Positions 1 through 10,597 of a stretch of 64,000 nt of DNA are shown one piece after another. The stretch covers positions 17,091,412 through 17,155,411 of the forward strand of contig CM042181.1 of the NCBI GenBank assembly GCA_023376005.1, written 5' to 3'. The stretch is from Doryteuthis pealeii. Taxonomy: Eukaryota; Mollusca; Cephalopoda; Myopsida; Loliginidae. Numbering within the stretch: position 1 is the first letter of the stretch; the number at the start of each line of letters is the position of its first letter. The position numbers and the translations under genes were made by a program. The notes under the pieces were generated by a model, which was not told where the DNA came from, searched no databases, and was given only the letters and a program-made list of their open reading frames with translations.

Positions 1-690
1 ATCTCCAATGCATTTTCATAGTAAAAATAATCTCCAATGCATTTTCATAGTAGTAAAAATAATCCCAATGCATTTTCATAGTAAAAAATAATCTCCAATG
101 CATTTTCATAGTAAAAATAATCTCCAATGCATTTTATAGTAAAAATAATCTCCAATGCATTTTCATAGTAAAAATAATCTCCAATGCATTTTCATAGTAA
201 AAATAATCCAATGCATTTTCATAGTAAAATAGTAAAAATCATTTCCAATGCATTTTCATAGTAAAAATCATTTATATAAAAATCATTTCCAATGTATTTT
301 TATAGTAAAAATAATCTCCAATGCATTTTCATAGTAAAAATCATTTCCAATGTATTTTTATAGTAAAAATAATTTCCAATGCATTTTTATAGCAAAAATC
401 ATTGTCCAATGCATTTTTATATTAAAAATCATTGTCCAATGCATTTTTATAGCAAAAATCATTGTCCAATGCATTTTTTATAAAAAATCATTTCCAATGC
501 ATTTTTTATAGTAAAAATCATTTCCAATGCATTTTTATAGTAAAAATCATTTCCAATGCATTTTTATAGTAAAAATCATTTCCAATCCATTTTTATAGTA
601 AAAATCATTCCAAATCATTTTTATAGTAAAAATCATTTTCCAATCCATTTTTATAGTAAATATAATTTCCAATGCATTTTTATAATAAAT
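1..690. repeat. 29-bp satellite array
   Basis: About 23 head-to-tail copies of a 29-bp A/T-rich unit built on CCAATGCATTTTCATAGT plus AAAAATAATCT. Two subtypes are visible: TTTTCATAG with AATCT (mostly before 330) and TTTTTATAG with CATTT (after). The array runs off the left edge and decays at about 690. Confidence 0.95.
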
Positions 691-1690
691 CAAGTTTAAT
701 AACATTTAATATGTACTCAATGCATGAAGTGTCATTGTTTGTTCAAAGTCCCAATTAAGAGTCGTCTGCAGGATCTAGCTTAGTTGATACCTGATAGGGT
801 GGCTTTTAAGCTAATCAACATATATATGATTAAGTCCCAACTGCATTTTAAAAATTGCTCTTATGCTAGAATCTGCCAGAAGATGGTAGCACCAATTTAT
901 TAATAGACATGAAGTTAATGAAAAATTTATTGAAAAGGACAGCTTTTAACTTTATATCAAAATAAAAACTTATTTTCTTAGAAATTTAAAAAGACGCCCT
1001 TTTTTCATTAATTTAAAATTTTTTAAAAATATCTAAAAATATTTATTTTCTAAGGTTCTTGTAATTTTTGTTGTTGTTTTTTTCCCATTATCGCTGTTAA
1101 TTATTATTTCAAATTGTTTTCAAATTTCAATGGATTTTTTTTTATTTTTTAAAAATCTTTTCACCACTTCACAGACAGCGGGTCTCCTTTTCTCAATAAC
1201 TCATGATTTTTTGCTGGGATTAAAATATAAATTATTGGGATGATAATCAACAGAAAAGACATAAGAAGATTAAAAAAAAAAATTTAAAAAAATAAAATAA
1301 AGAGAAAAATAGAAAAAGAAGAACAAAAAAAAAATCCTTGAATTCTTTTATTGAATTTTAATTCTTAATGGGATCTTATAAAAAGATGCCATTTGAAATT
1401 TCATGTTGTAACATCTTCAAGATGGGTTAGAAAAAAAAAAAAAATTATATCAGTTTATAGAAATAGAAATTTAATCTTTTAAAAAAAACTTTTTTTTTTT
1501 TTTTTTAGATTTTTTTTTTTTTTTTTTTTTTCATATCAGTTGACAGAATAACGTTAAAAGGATTTTTCAAAGCTCATTGTTACTTAACACAAAATGTGAA
1601 CACTTTATGACGATCTTCATCAATGCTAAGAAAGAAAGAAAAAATATGTGAAATCACTTTGTAATTTGTCTTTATATTTAATGTTTACTA
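691..1690. other. A/T-rich intergenic or intronic DNA
   Basis: No ORF, tRNA or recognised element seen. Contains short poly-A and poly-T runs (1430-1535) and ends in a (TA)n tract at 1699-1731. Confidence 0.5.
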
Positions 1691-1696
1691 TAAAAA

Positions 1697-1737
<41 letters not shown>

Positions 1738-1860
1738 TTAAGTAAACAAACAAATGTGTTTATTTTTATATGGCTTTAAGCCGACAATTTTTTTTTTGAG
1801 GATATGTACTTAATTGAAGTCATACCTAATTTTGAAATTGAATTTGAAAAATTGGCAAGC

Positions 1861-1925
1861 TAGTGTAACGGTCAGAGACTTCACCTGTCAGCTTGACAGT
1901 CAAGGTTTCGAGTCACACACTGAGC
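1861..1925 (+). other. tRNA-like segment upstream of hammerhead
   Basis: TAGTGTAACGGTCAGAG fits a Pol III A box and GGTTTCGAGTC fits a B box, about 45 bases apart. A full cloverleaf is not convincing, so this is a tRNA-derived promoter-like head. The hammerhead begins 19 bases later. Confidence 0.55.
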
Positions 1926-1943
1926 AGTCTCCCATGTCTATAA

Positions 1944-1985
1944 CCTTGCTGATGAGACCTAATAGGTCGAAATGTACATTCAGGG
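1944..1985 (+). ncRNA. Hammerhead ribozyme, family N (CCTTG stem I)
   Basis: Stem I is CCTTG (1944-1948) with CAGGG (1981-1985), including one G-U. CTGATGA is at 1949-1955. Stem II is GACCT/AGGTC with loop AAT, so G10.1-C11.1 is present. GAAA is at 1969-1972. Stem III is the palindrome ATGTACAT, with cleavage predicted after T1980 (AUU). All invariant core bases are present. Confidence 0.88.
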
Positions 1986-2107
1986 ATTGATATTTTCTCG
2001 ATTTGTTTAGCCTTACATTTGAACATATATGCCCGCCTAAATTCATTAATTATTAACTAATTAATTTTCAAAATTAGGTATAACTTCAATTAAGCACATA
2101 TCCTCCA

Positions 2108-2156
<49 letters not shown>

Positions 2157-2289
2157 GTGATTAAACAACAATAACCTCAAATAAAAAAATCAACTGGGAA
2201 TGCTACATTAATAGAACAAAACAGTCTTGGCATAGAATAACCCAACAAAGGTTGACATGCCGTAAAACCGAACCAACCCACCAACCAAC

Positions 2290-2630
2290 TTCTTGCCATA
2301 GAACAAGTCGCCTGGGCAGCCTAATGTCATTATCAGCCAGACAGTGAGGGAGTCTATCCCCTTTTCACTAGTGCTAGACCAAGGAGATTATTTTAGCATC
2401 TGTGGTGGAGTGCCACACCTACCATCAGCTCTTCACTTTACTGCACAGATCCTTGTGCTACTTAAAGACTGATTTGGCGAGGGCCCGTATCGACCCTCAG
2501 TTCCTCACTTTACTGCACAGATTCTTGTGCTACTCATACTCTGAGTTGGTGAGGGCCCATATTGAACCAAGAACCTTGTGATTCCTAGCCAAACACTCTA
2601 CCGACTGAGCTAACTCGGCCCTGCTATAGA
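2290..2630 (-). mobile_element. tRNA-derived SINE (family S1), minus strand
   Basis: On the minus strand a tRNA-like head (GTTAGCTCAGTCGGTAGAG, then a degenerate B box) is followed by a body with AGTAGCACAAG and CTAGTGCTAGTGAAAAGG. Part of the body is duplicated. Relatives: 28262, 34675, 52314, 55598 and 61006. Confidence 0.8.
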
Positions 2631-3195
2631 ATAAAGACTTGAAAAATGTTCAAGTGAATAAAACGTTGGCCACGGTACCGTTTTTGTGCCCCACCCCCCA
2701 AACTTAACTCTTGAGATAGTCGCAGAACTGTGAATTGTTTTAGGAAAAGAAGAAAAAGAAAATAAACGGTAGATGCTACCTTTTACTCTTTCAAATGTCT
2801 ACAAATCTCAGATCCTGACTGAAGTGAGGAAGTTAGAGGTGTCTGAGAATGTGGGGGTTGGGTGGCGTGGGTGCTGGTTTGCAGTTGGGTGTGGGGGTGG
2901 AGGTGTTGTAGAAGAATCGGCTGTCTAAGCTTTAAGGTATTTACAGGATATAGTAGCGGTTGCTATGTAAGGCTTATTCTGATTTTTTTTTTTTGCATGC
3001 ATGCATGCATTTCAACTTTTTTTTTTTTGTTCTCGAATAAGTCGGCTTTTTTACCGACAGGATGGCATTTTTTTTTTTTTTTCCTGTTTTTCTCAATGAA
3101 ACGATACGGTTTAATTCACACATGAGGATACACCTAGCGTATGATGATAGGTTAATTATTTTTTAATTTGGGTCTAATTTTAGAAGTTTTAAGGT

Positions 3196-3651
3196 TTGGT
3201 AGTTTTATTATTTTCACATATCTTATACTATTCTTTTATTCATAACAAACACACACCATATATATATCTCAAGACATCCCTAAAATTCCCAGTTCACATT
3301 CTTCAAACAAATAAGCGCCCAGACATTGTAGCGTGGTCTGACACAAAAAAGAGTGTCCTCCTCATCGAATTGACCGTACCGTGGGAGGAAAACCAGGAGG
3401 AAGCACACGAGCGGAAAAAGAACCGATACGAATCACTGCGTGCCGACTGCGTGGAAAAGGGTTGGACATGCCATGTTATTCCTATTGAGATTGGGTGTCG
3501 TGGATTTCTAGGACACTCAGTCATTTCGTTTCTATCAAAAATAGGAATCACTGGCCGCTGTCTGAAAATCGCCTCACATCGTCTTCAATCTACGGTGCAA
3601 AATGCATCTAGTTGGATCTGGTCTAGATTTAGAAATTTACAGCACGAATGA
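3196..3651 (+). pseudogene. Retroelement C-terminal endonuclease-like ORF remnant
   Basis: A 151-codon open frame whose part from about residue 37 is highly patterned: RPDIVAWSDTKKSVLLIELT, then VPWEE, a charged helix with ERKKNRYESL, GWTCHVIPIEIGCRG and a basic tail ending at TGA. RPD followed by (I/V)ELT resembles the PD-(D/E)xK core of restriction-like endonucleases in R2/CRE-type non-LTR elements. I recall the same module at the C-terminus of invertebrate retroelement proteins. No reverse transcriptase is found upstream, and the first ~36 residues are A/T-rich and probably not original coding sequence. Codon use and G+C content differ sharply from the surroundings. Likely the 3' stump of a 5'-truncated insertion; domain assignment is moderate. 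Confidence 0.6.
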
Positions 3652-3924
3652 TACGCGCGCGGAATCATCATTCCCGTGTTTGCTACGTAACATCTGCAAT
3701 CGCGTAATCAACTCAACGGCCAAAAACAAACGCGTTTTCAAATAACAAACTGCACTGATAAAGAAACATCTCCAATGAACGGATGATATAATCTATTCTC
3801 TGTTTAATACATATACACAATTTTTTTTAATACCCTGTCCGGTGGCGAAAGCTGCTTGGTAGCGCTAGGAAGTGGCAGTCCTGTCGTAGCTACCGAAACT
3901 GTGTTATCACTCGTTGTATGACGA

Positions 3925-3964
<40 letters not shown>

Positions 3965-4022
3965 AGAAAATATTTTTAAAATATAACAAACACAGAATGT
4001 TATGATCAGGAAAACAATTTTT

Positions 4023-4071
4023 AGTGTCAATACTTAATTATTTCGGTATATTGTACCATCTTCAGGACACT
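4023..4071 (-). ncRNA. Hammerhead ribozyme, family B, minus arm
   Basis: On the minus strand: stem I AGTGTC/GACACT (6 bp), CTGAAGA, an extra T, stem II GGTA/TACC, GAAA, and stem III ATAATT/AAGTAT with one mismatch; cleavage triplet AUU. Mirror partner of 4254-4302. Confidence 0.68.
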
Positions 4072-4253
4072 GTTAAGTAATGTTTATGTGAGGGACAAAA
4101 TGAAAGATGTTAAATGTATAGTGAATGTGTGAATATGATGTTATTAACCGTTAATTTTTATATGTGCATTTGTTTACGAAATAACATCATATTCACACAA
4201 TCACTATACACTTAACATCTTTCATTTTGTCCCTCACATAAACATTACTTAAC

Positions 4254-4302
4254 AGTGTCCTGAAGATGGTACAATATACCGAAATGCTTAAGTATTGACA
4301 CT
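4254..4302 (+). ncRNA. Hammerhead ribozyme, family B
   Basis: Stem I is AGTGTC (4254-4259) with GACACT (4297-4302), 6 bp. CTGAAGA is at 4260-4266, and stem II GGTA(CAATA)TACC is preceded by one unpaired T. GAAA is at 4281-4284. Stem III ATGCTT/AAGTAT is nearly palindromic without a loop; cleavage after T4296. Confidence 0.78.
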
Positions 4303-4422
4303 AAAAATTGTTTCCTGATCATAACATCCTGTGTTTGTTATATTTTAAAAATATTTTCTTCTCATATTGTCGGATTAATTTCCTCACCGTATTTCCATAT
4401 ATATATATATATATAGGGTCAT

Positions 4423-4464
4423 CCACAGACACGTGTTTCGACTTATCAAGTCTCTTCAGTGTGG
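4423..4464 (-). ncRNA. Hammerhead ribozyme, family A (CCACA stem I)
   Basis: Minus strand: stem I CCACA/TGTGG, core CTGAAGA, stem II GACTT(GAT)AAGTC, GAAA, palindromic stem III ACACGTGT, cleavage triplet GUC with C opposite +4428. Every core position is canonical. The copies at 51434 and 51763 differ in stem II by compensatory changes. Confidence 0.92.
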
Positions 4465-4488
4465 CTAGAACATTTTGTAAGCTACCTA

Positions 4489-4553
4489 CAGCCGGAATTG
4501 AACTCCGGTCAGTTGGGTGTCAGTCCGGCACCTTGACCATTAGGCTGTCTACA
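4489..4553 (-). other. tRNA-like segment upstream of family A hammerhead
   Basis: Minus strand reads CCTAATGGTCAAGG (A-box-like), then GGAGTTCAATTCCGG (B-box-like with a 5-bp T-arm stem). It lies about 25 bases upstream of the 4423-4464 hammerhead, the same layout as at 51434. Confidence 0.55.
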
Positions 4554-4739
4554 CTTACAGAATGGGAAGGGGATTTTAACTGTTTTAATGCACACCTCGC
4601 TTTGTGTGTAAAGGCCGTCACAGAGTGCTCCATTCAGAAAAGAGCGTTGCGTTTTATATATATATATATATATATATTTCATATATATGTATATAGGTGG
4701 ATGATAGGTTAATTATTTTTGAATTTAGTGTTACATATT

Positions 4740-5290
4740 AATTGGATTCCTATTACTTTTTAAGGTAGTATAGAAATCCTTATGGCGATCAGTACAGCTG
4801 ATGGCCTTGAGAGTGAGTGACAATGTTTGACCTCACTCTCACCTTGCTTTCTGGGATGATCGTGAGAATCGGAAGCGATAGAAAGCCCCTTCCGGTTTAA
4901 GGAGTAAGCAACTCAGTTAGTTGCAGTGACAGTTAGAGTTAGTTAGTTGCAGAGTTAGAAGCTAGCAAGATGTGAGCTCACTGCATGGTTGTCTGGTCTG
5001 GGGGATCCGGAATAAAGTAACATCAAAAGTAAATCGAAGTCTTGTTGTTATTACTAAAAGCTAACAATGACACAAGGCTTCTGATAAGAAATGGTCCCCA
5101 GCAGAACCAGACACGGAACCCATATAAGAAAGACCAGACCAAGATAGAAGACTAGACGATCAGAAGACGGCCGGAAGAATAGACCAGAGTAAGACGTAAG
5201 AAGTATACAACGTATAGATATTTAGTGCTGTCAAAGAAAAGGCACTACGTAACAAATATATCTATTTGGTACCGTGACGAACGGCTACTT
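4740..5290 (+). mobile_element. Possible LTR-retroelement remnant
   Basis: Non-repetitive-looking, moderately G+C-rich segment with AATAAAG at about 5012 and TATTTGGTACCGTGACGAAC at about 5261-5280. The latter resembles an LTR end followed by a primer-binding site. No coding sequence follows and no second LTR is seen, so this is tentative. Confidence 0.3.
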
Positions 5291-5499
5291 TACATTAGGA
5301 CTATTTTTAGAAGTTCCAATGCTTGGTAGTTTTATTATTTTTAAATATTTTGGGGAGTTTTATCTTATACTATTCTTTTATTCATAACAAACACACACAC
5401 AACGTAATGTTTTATATGAGATTTTAAATCTGGTCTGCTAAATTTGCATTGAGCACTTTTGTATGCAAACTTTTAGCTTTTTAATTTAGTGTGATTTAC

Positions 5500-5690
5500 T
5501 GGGACGCACATATTTGATTTGAATGAGTCCCCGGGAAATTTGATGGGTCTCAACTAAAGTTTCTTAATAAATTGCAGAGTTTTTATCTATGAACAACTAA
5601 AGCCATCTAACTCCTACCTTGTACTCCATACAGTGTAATTTGTTTCCAAGAAAATATTGAAATGTATTTACAGTTAGCTGGATTGACATT
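5500..5690 (+). repeat. Dispersed repeat R1 (GAATGAGTCCCCGGGAAATT)
   Basis: Same sequence as units of the 56260-57980 array: GTATTTGATTTGAATGAGTC-like start, AATTTGATGGGTC, and TACCTTGTACTCCATACAGT. Function unknown. Confidence 0.65.
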
Positions 5691-5932
5691 TTCTCAACTT
5701 GTTTAGCCTTACATTTGAACATATATGCCCGCCTAAATTCATTAATTATTAACTAATTAATTTTCAAAATTAGGTATGACTTCAATTAAGCACATATCCT
5801 CCAAAAATTGTTGGCTTAAAGCCATATAAAATAAACACATTTGTTTGTTTACTTATCCTCATATATATATATATAATATATATATATTATTATATATATA
5901 TGAGGTTAAGTAAACAAACAAATGTGTTTATT
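5682..5932. mobile_element. Fold-back arms, family N
   Basis: Right arm as at 2063-2118 plus the outer part (GGCTTAAAGCCATAT, then AAACACATTTGTTTGTTTAC), a (TA)n centre, then the start of a left arm (GTAAACAAACAAATGTG). No ribozyme core is retained. Confidence 0.75.
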
Positions 5933-5939
5933 TTTCTTC

Positions 5940-6300
5940 GTCTAGGAATCGATTCGAGTTCAATTCCTAGACGAAGCTGTTGGCTTTTCACATAGCGCTA
6001 ATACCCTTGGGAAAGGTATGAATCCATATATTCTCCCTCCAGCTATGGGTTAAATAGTAGGGCGGACTGGGCTCTTCAACCTTGGGTAGGTAACCAGTCT
6101 AGGAGTGGGAAAACTCTGAATTCAAAATTCTTGAGGTCGGTCGTTGATTGGGTTTGTGGCAACCCTTGATGCACCAATTCTTTCCTATCGACTGTGCCAA
6201 AAAGTGTGGAATGGTCCTACACAAGCCTTCACCACTATAAACAAATCACTGTGTTGGTGTTCACTGGATAAACACTCATGCGTCGAAAATCGACGAGAGC
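5940..6300 (+). mobile_element. SINE family S2, composite
   Basis: Body with CACATAGCGCTAATACCC, TTGGGAAAGGTATGAATCC and AGCTATGGGTTAAATAGTAG, then a tail ending GTCGAAAATCGACGAGAG. A longer relative is at 39125-39515; shorter ones at 16425 (minus) and 47190. Confidence 0.7.
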
Positions 6301-6311
6301 CTATTTTTTAA

Positions 6312-6312
6312 A

Positions 6313-6367
<55 letters not shown>

Positions 6368-6532
6368 CATTTCTATAGTAAACATTATATATAAATATAT
6401 ATAAATCAATTAAGCACATATCCTCCAAAAAAATAATATATATATATATTATAAAATGTAGACTGGGGGGGGGAATTAAAAATTTATACACGGTGCAATA
6501 AATACCAAATAGCTTTAGTATGTATATATGTG

Positions 6533-6572
<40 letters not shown>
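6312..6572. repeat. (TA)n and (CA)n microsatellites
   Basis: (TA)n at 6316-6365, a second TA block near 6436-6451, and an uninterrupted (CA)n at about 6535-6572. Open frames across them are artefacts of the dinucleotide repeats. Confidence 0.9.
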
Positions 6573-6573
<1 letters not shown>

Positions 6574-6929
6574 TTTGTAGACGAGAGAAACACAGTGTTT
6601 CTTCCGTATTTAATTCATCTGTGATTGTCTTACTACGAGAATATTTCCTTCTGTGTGTCTTGTTGAAGAGGATATCCTTTTTTTTTGTAGCTGACAATCC
6701 AAAGTAAGAGAACCCCAGCAGGTGGTTGTATTGTCACGAGAATAGAAACATTTTGCTCTTATCTATCTTGGGATTCACTTAGAGTTTTCTTTGGATTTTA
6801 GAAGTATTAGAATTCTTTTTCTCGTGAAGGGAAAAGAATCTGTGTTTTATTTGATCATTAATGATGGTTAACAATGCTTTATCTATTCTGCATTTAATTA
6901 AAATTCTCATTATATATATGTGTGTATGT

Positions 6930-6961
<32 letters not shown>

Positions 6962-6963
<2 letters not shown>

Positions 6964-7255
6964 AGATTTTTGGATGTTTGTTTGTTTATAGAAGCATTGT
7001 TGAATAAATTATTATTTATATTTTTGCTTGAAGGCAATTATAATGCATGTATCGCATAAAATTCAATAATTATAGAAAATAATCTTGACAAGTGAATCCC
7101 GGCAAAGGATGGCTCGCTATAGTCGAAACAGTCTGTACGGTGTTCTGCATAGCGAGCCATCCTTTGCCGGGATTCACTTGTCAAGATTATTTTCTATAAT
7201 TATCGAATTTTATGCGATACATGCATTATAATTGCCTTCAAGCAAAAATATAAAT

Positions 7256-7262
<7 letters not shown>
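6962..7262. mobile_element. Fold-back element, family F, ribozyme half deleted
   Basis: Nearly perfect ~130-bp inverted arms (CTTGAAGGCAATTATAATGC outward, GGCAAAGGATGGCTCGCTA inward). The loop keeps only the 3' half of a family F hammerhead: GTCGAAACAGTCTGTACGG. Confidence 0.8.
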
Positions 7263-7286
<24 letters not shown>

Positions 7287-7290
<4 letters not shown>

Positions 7291-7570
7291 GAAAAATGGG
7301 TAAAGAAAAGAAATGTAGATGGATAAAAAGAATTTAATCGATATCACATACACATGTGTTTCAGTCAGTTTATCATTCAAAATAAATGTTCACTCTGATG
7401 AAGGTCGAATCTTCTATGTGTGCGAAATATTTTCACACACATAAACTGACCGAAACACATGTGTAAGTGATATCGATTAATGTGATATCGATTAAATTCT
7501 TTTTATCCATCTACATTTATTTTCTTTACCCATTTTTTCCTCATATTGTCGGATTCAATTCCTTTTCCAT

Positions 7571-7580
<10 letters not shown>
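7287..7580. mobile_element. Fold-back element, family C
   Basis: Arms reading GAGGAAAAATGGGTAAAGAA and its complement, bordered by (TA)n. The right end is ATTGTCGGATTCAATTCC then TTTTCATATATA. Related copy: 36105-36460. Confidence 0.82.
7390..7470 (+). ncRNA. Hammerhead ribozyme, family C, extended stem II
   Basis: Stem I TCACT (7390-7394) with AGTGA (7466-7470); CTGATGA; one extra A; stem II GGTC/GACC with a 41-base insert that has its own TGTGTG/CACACA hairpin; GAAA at 7452-7455; palindromic stem III ACACATGTGT; cleavage triplet GUA. Confidence 0.75.
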
Positions 7581-7599
<19 letters not shown>

Positions 7600-7606
<7 letters not shown>

Positions 7607-7880
7607 TATTTGTGGAAAAAAGTGACTTACCGGTGAAAATGGTCACAGTGGTTAGTTGATTCAAGTTTCACAATGATAAGGCAGCGATATAACAAATATA
7701 AAGTGCTCAATACGTTAGTAGAGCAAATTTATCAACCGTTTATCGTGAAAAAACACATGTGAAATCGACTGCAATTAATCAATATCTTGATTAATCCAGT
7801 GGATTTAACCCTGAAGATCCTTATGGTGAAACTCGAGTAGGTTATTACCGTGTACCTCTATGATAATATATATATATATA
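7600..7880. mobile_element. Family D hammerhead element
   Basis: Sequence between (TA)n tracts ending in the family D hammerhead and GTACCTCTATGATAATATA. Contains AAGTGCTCAATACGTTAGTA, related to the right side of the 50345 element. Confidence 0.65.
7806..7844 (+). ncRNA. Hammerhead ribozyme, family D (TAACC stem I)
   Basis: Stem I TAACC/GGTTA; CTGAAGA at 7811-7817; a short stem II CC(TTAT)GG with a T-T mismatch next to the core; GAAA; palindromic stem III ACTCGAGT; cleavage triplet GUA. Stem II is weak, so activity is less certain than for families A, F and N. Confidence 0.62.
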
Positions 7881-8183
7881 TATTATATATATATAATAAG
7901 CCTAATGAGTCAGAGAATATCTACCTAGGTTTCTCTTAACTGATCATCAGGATAATTCTGTCTTTTTTTTCTTTTGGCTATTTTTCAGGAGGTGCATATG
8001 ATTTTTTTTCATTTTTTTCTTTTTTCTTTTTTTTTCTTTTTTCTTTTTTCTTTTTTTTAATGAATTTTTTCTCCAATTTTTATACTCTCGGAGTTTAAAG
8101 AAGAAAAAAAAATATATATATATGGGTGCTATTTTTCTAAGCAAGTAGTGCTCAATATCATTGTTAGAGCGTTTATATTTGAA

Positions 8184-8316
8184 TTAAGGTAGTGTAGACA
8201 TGGAATCAACACCTAGTCGCTGAGAGTTTCTCACCTATGCGATCTTTGGTCTGAAGATCACATAAGTGAGAAAGTCTCAGTGACTAGCTGTTGACTCTAT
8301 GTCCACACTACCTTAA
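8184..8316. mobile_element. Inverted-repeat hairpin with hammerhead-like core
   Basis: Arms AAGGTAGTGTAGACATGG and the complement near 8290-8314. The + strand has CTGAAGA, stem II TCAC(ATAA)GTGA, GAAA and a stem III AGTC/GACT. Stem I pairs only through wobbles, so this is a decayed or uncertain hammerhead. A left arm of the same family is at 48060-48150. Confidence 0.5.

Positions 8317-8317
<1 letters not shown>

Positions 8318-8400
<83 letters not shown>
8318..8400. repeat. (CT)n followed by (TA)n microsatellite
   Basis: Pure CT run then TA run; frames crossing it are not genes. Confidence 0.95.
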
Positions 8401-8403
<3 letters not shown>

Positions 8404-8751
8404 CAGTGCTAATTTAACTTCTGAATGCCCCAAGTTACAAGTTAGCTTTCTGTCGAGAGCTAAAATAAGTTCATTAAAAACATTTAAGTTTCCAAATTTA
8501 TTGCACCAAAGAAAAATATTATTTATGAAAAAAATAAACATAAAAATATATTACAGAACATAATTCATTACATTAACGACTAATGCCCTGAGGTAAGGTA
8601 TGAATCCCCTCATCCCTCCAAATATGTGTTAAATAGTACGGCTACTGTTCTTCTACAAGGATAGATTTGGCATTGAATAATCCAAGATGTTTGATATGTC
8701 ATTAAAGAACGAAACCAATCACCAATAAACAAGTTTGAACTCCGGTCATGC

Positions 8752-9290
8752 GGAATCCTTGTTTGTTGGTCCGTGTATATTGAATCCGTGTGTTCCTCAG
8801 TGTTAAACAGAATCCTTGTTTGTTGGTCAGTGTATATTGAATCCGTGTGTTACTCAGTGTTAAACAGAATCCTTGTTTGTTGGTCCGTGTATATTGAATC
8901 CGTGTGTTCCTCAGTGTTAAACAGAATCCTTGTTTGTTGGTCCGTGTATATTGAATCCGTGTGTTCCTCAGTGTTAAACAGAATCCTTGGTTGTTGGTCC
9001 GGTATATTGAATCCGTGTTTCCTCATGTTAAACAGAATCCTTGGTGTTGGTCCGTGTATATTGAATCCGTGTGTCCTCAGTGTTAAACAGAATATCCTTG
9101 TTTTGTTGGTCCGTGTTATATTGAATCCGTGTGTTCCTCAGTGTTAAAAGAATCCTTGTTGGTCAGTGTATATTGAATCCGTGTGTTCCTCAGTGTTAAA
9201 CAGAATCCTTGTTTGTTGTCCGTGTATATTGAATTCCGTGTGTTTCCTCAGTGTTAAACAGAATCCTTGTTTGTTTGGTCTGTTTCATCC
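8752..9290 (+). repeat. 57-bp minisatellite
   Basis: About 9-10 copies of a 57-bp unit containing GAATCCTTGTTTGTTGGTCC, GTATATTGAATCCGTGTG and TTCCTCAGTGTTAAACA. The long + strand frame is a by-product of the unit length (19 codons). Scattered 1-base indels in later copies. Confidence 0.95.
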
Positions 9291-10597
9291 GTGTTAAGCA
9301 CAAGCAACTGAATGCCTTTCCATAAAGGCCTTTAAATAGTTAACCAACCACATATCCGAGCGTGTTGATTGGTCGATTGGATCCACGCGGCCACAAAGCG
9401 TCTATAAATTTAAGTTGGGATCATCAGCACACCTATAATATAACAAAATATTCTAACAATATTCATGTAGAATACTGTTAATTGTTATTCTGTGTTACTT
9501 TCACCCTTAGCCAGGATTGAACCTGCAGTCTGGAAATGACTGTTACAGGATTGCTTAACTATTGGACAGTAGAACAGTCAAACACTCCTCAGCTTAATGG
9601 ACTCTCCTGGCAGTATGGCAGTAATTATTTTAACTGTTATATGTGGGTTCATTGGAACTAATAACTTCATGGTTAGGCTTGGCCAGTCACATTGCTCAAA
9701 CCAATTGTTGACTGTCTAACTGACTTACTTCAATAATTCACTTCCGAATTAATGCCCTTGGTATGAATCACTTCATCCCCCCAAATATGTGTTAAATAGT
9801 ACCGCTACTGTTGTTCTACAGAATAATTTTGGCATTGAATGAAAAAGGGAATTTTTTAAGAATCTTTCGGGTCTTCAAGTCAACTGGTCTTCAGGTCTCT
9901 TGTCACAACTGTCATCATTCAGACATGCTGTTTTTATAGTAAGCCACATATGTGCACAGATTTACGATCATGATAAATGCTGACCATTGCGCACTCCCTC
10001 CCACAGGTGTTGAGGACGAATTCCGGCCACCGCTACACCAATCTTTGGATGCTTTGACCTTGGTAAACTACTTTGAATAACCCAGGAAGGTTTTTATGTC
10101 ATTAAACAAAGAAACCAACCAGCCAAAACAACCAATGACTTTTTGTTAAAAGCTGTTGAGAAATGCATCTTTTCTCTGGTCAAATCTAAGTGGACAATTT
10201 CTGCAAATTCCTAACGGATCCATCAGGATTAAGGTCAAGTGCTTTTCCTGGACAGTTGCCAATTCTGTCTTTTCGGACAGTGGCGGGGGGGGGGGTCAAG
10301 CTTTTCCAATTTGTATGATGTTCTGAATACATATTGACCAGGATGCAAAACAAGGTCAATTTATTTCTTAAGCAGAGTTGAACAGGTTTGAATTTGCAGT
10401 TTTCCTTCTCCTAGACTGGTTGGTATAACGTTAAACTGCATCTAGTGGTGAAGTTCCAATTCTGGAACTCTGGGGAATGTGGAATACCCCTTTATCGCCA
10501 TTACTCCCAGGTCCACCCTGACTTGGATTAAATAGATAAAAAAAATTAGTATTTAAAATGTTTTTTTTAAAAATGGAGTTTGAAAAAAAAAATTGAA
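9291..10597. other. SINE fragments and unassigned DNA
   Basis: A minus-strand tRNA-like fragment lies near 9490-9590 (B-box-like AGGATTGAACCTGCAG read on +). SINE tails end near 10120, and 10430-10545 is an S3 SINE head (TTAAACTGCATCTAGTGGTG). No gene seen. Confidence 0.5.

Larger units (their letters stand above)
1736..2118. mobile_element. Fold-back element with tRNA-like head and hammerhead
   Basis: Inverted arms (about 1738-1845 and 2063-2118) pair through the segment reading TTAATTGAAGTCATACCTAA and its complement. The element lies between (TA)n tracts. The centre carries a tRNA-like segment and a hammerhead, annotated separately. Arms of the same family recur at 5682-5932, 13085-13365, 49040-49205 and 52030-52255. 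Confidence 0.8.
3960..4395. mobile_element. Fold-back element, family B, with paired hammerheads
   Basis: Two ~170-bp arms are inverted about a centre near 4150 and bordered on both sides by (TA)n. Each arm carries a hammerhead on opposite strands. The right end reads ATTGTCGGATTAATTTCC, then TTTCC and (TA)n, an ending shared with other families. A close second copy is at 12565-13070. Confidence 0.85.

Noticed and set aside
1..690. CRISPR-like array of short repeats
   Set aside because: Repeats are contiguous with no unique spacers, and the DNA is eukaryotic. It is a satellite.
6276..6697. Cys/Val and Tyr/Ile-rich minus-strand frames
   Set aside because: Encoded by (CA)n and (TA)n microsatellites. 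Similar frames at 43456-43728 and 62220-62627 are rejected for the same reason.
8773..9147. 124-codon frame with a 19-residue repeat
   Set aside because: The 57-bp minisatellite is divisible by three, so any frame without a stop stays open. No evidence of translation.
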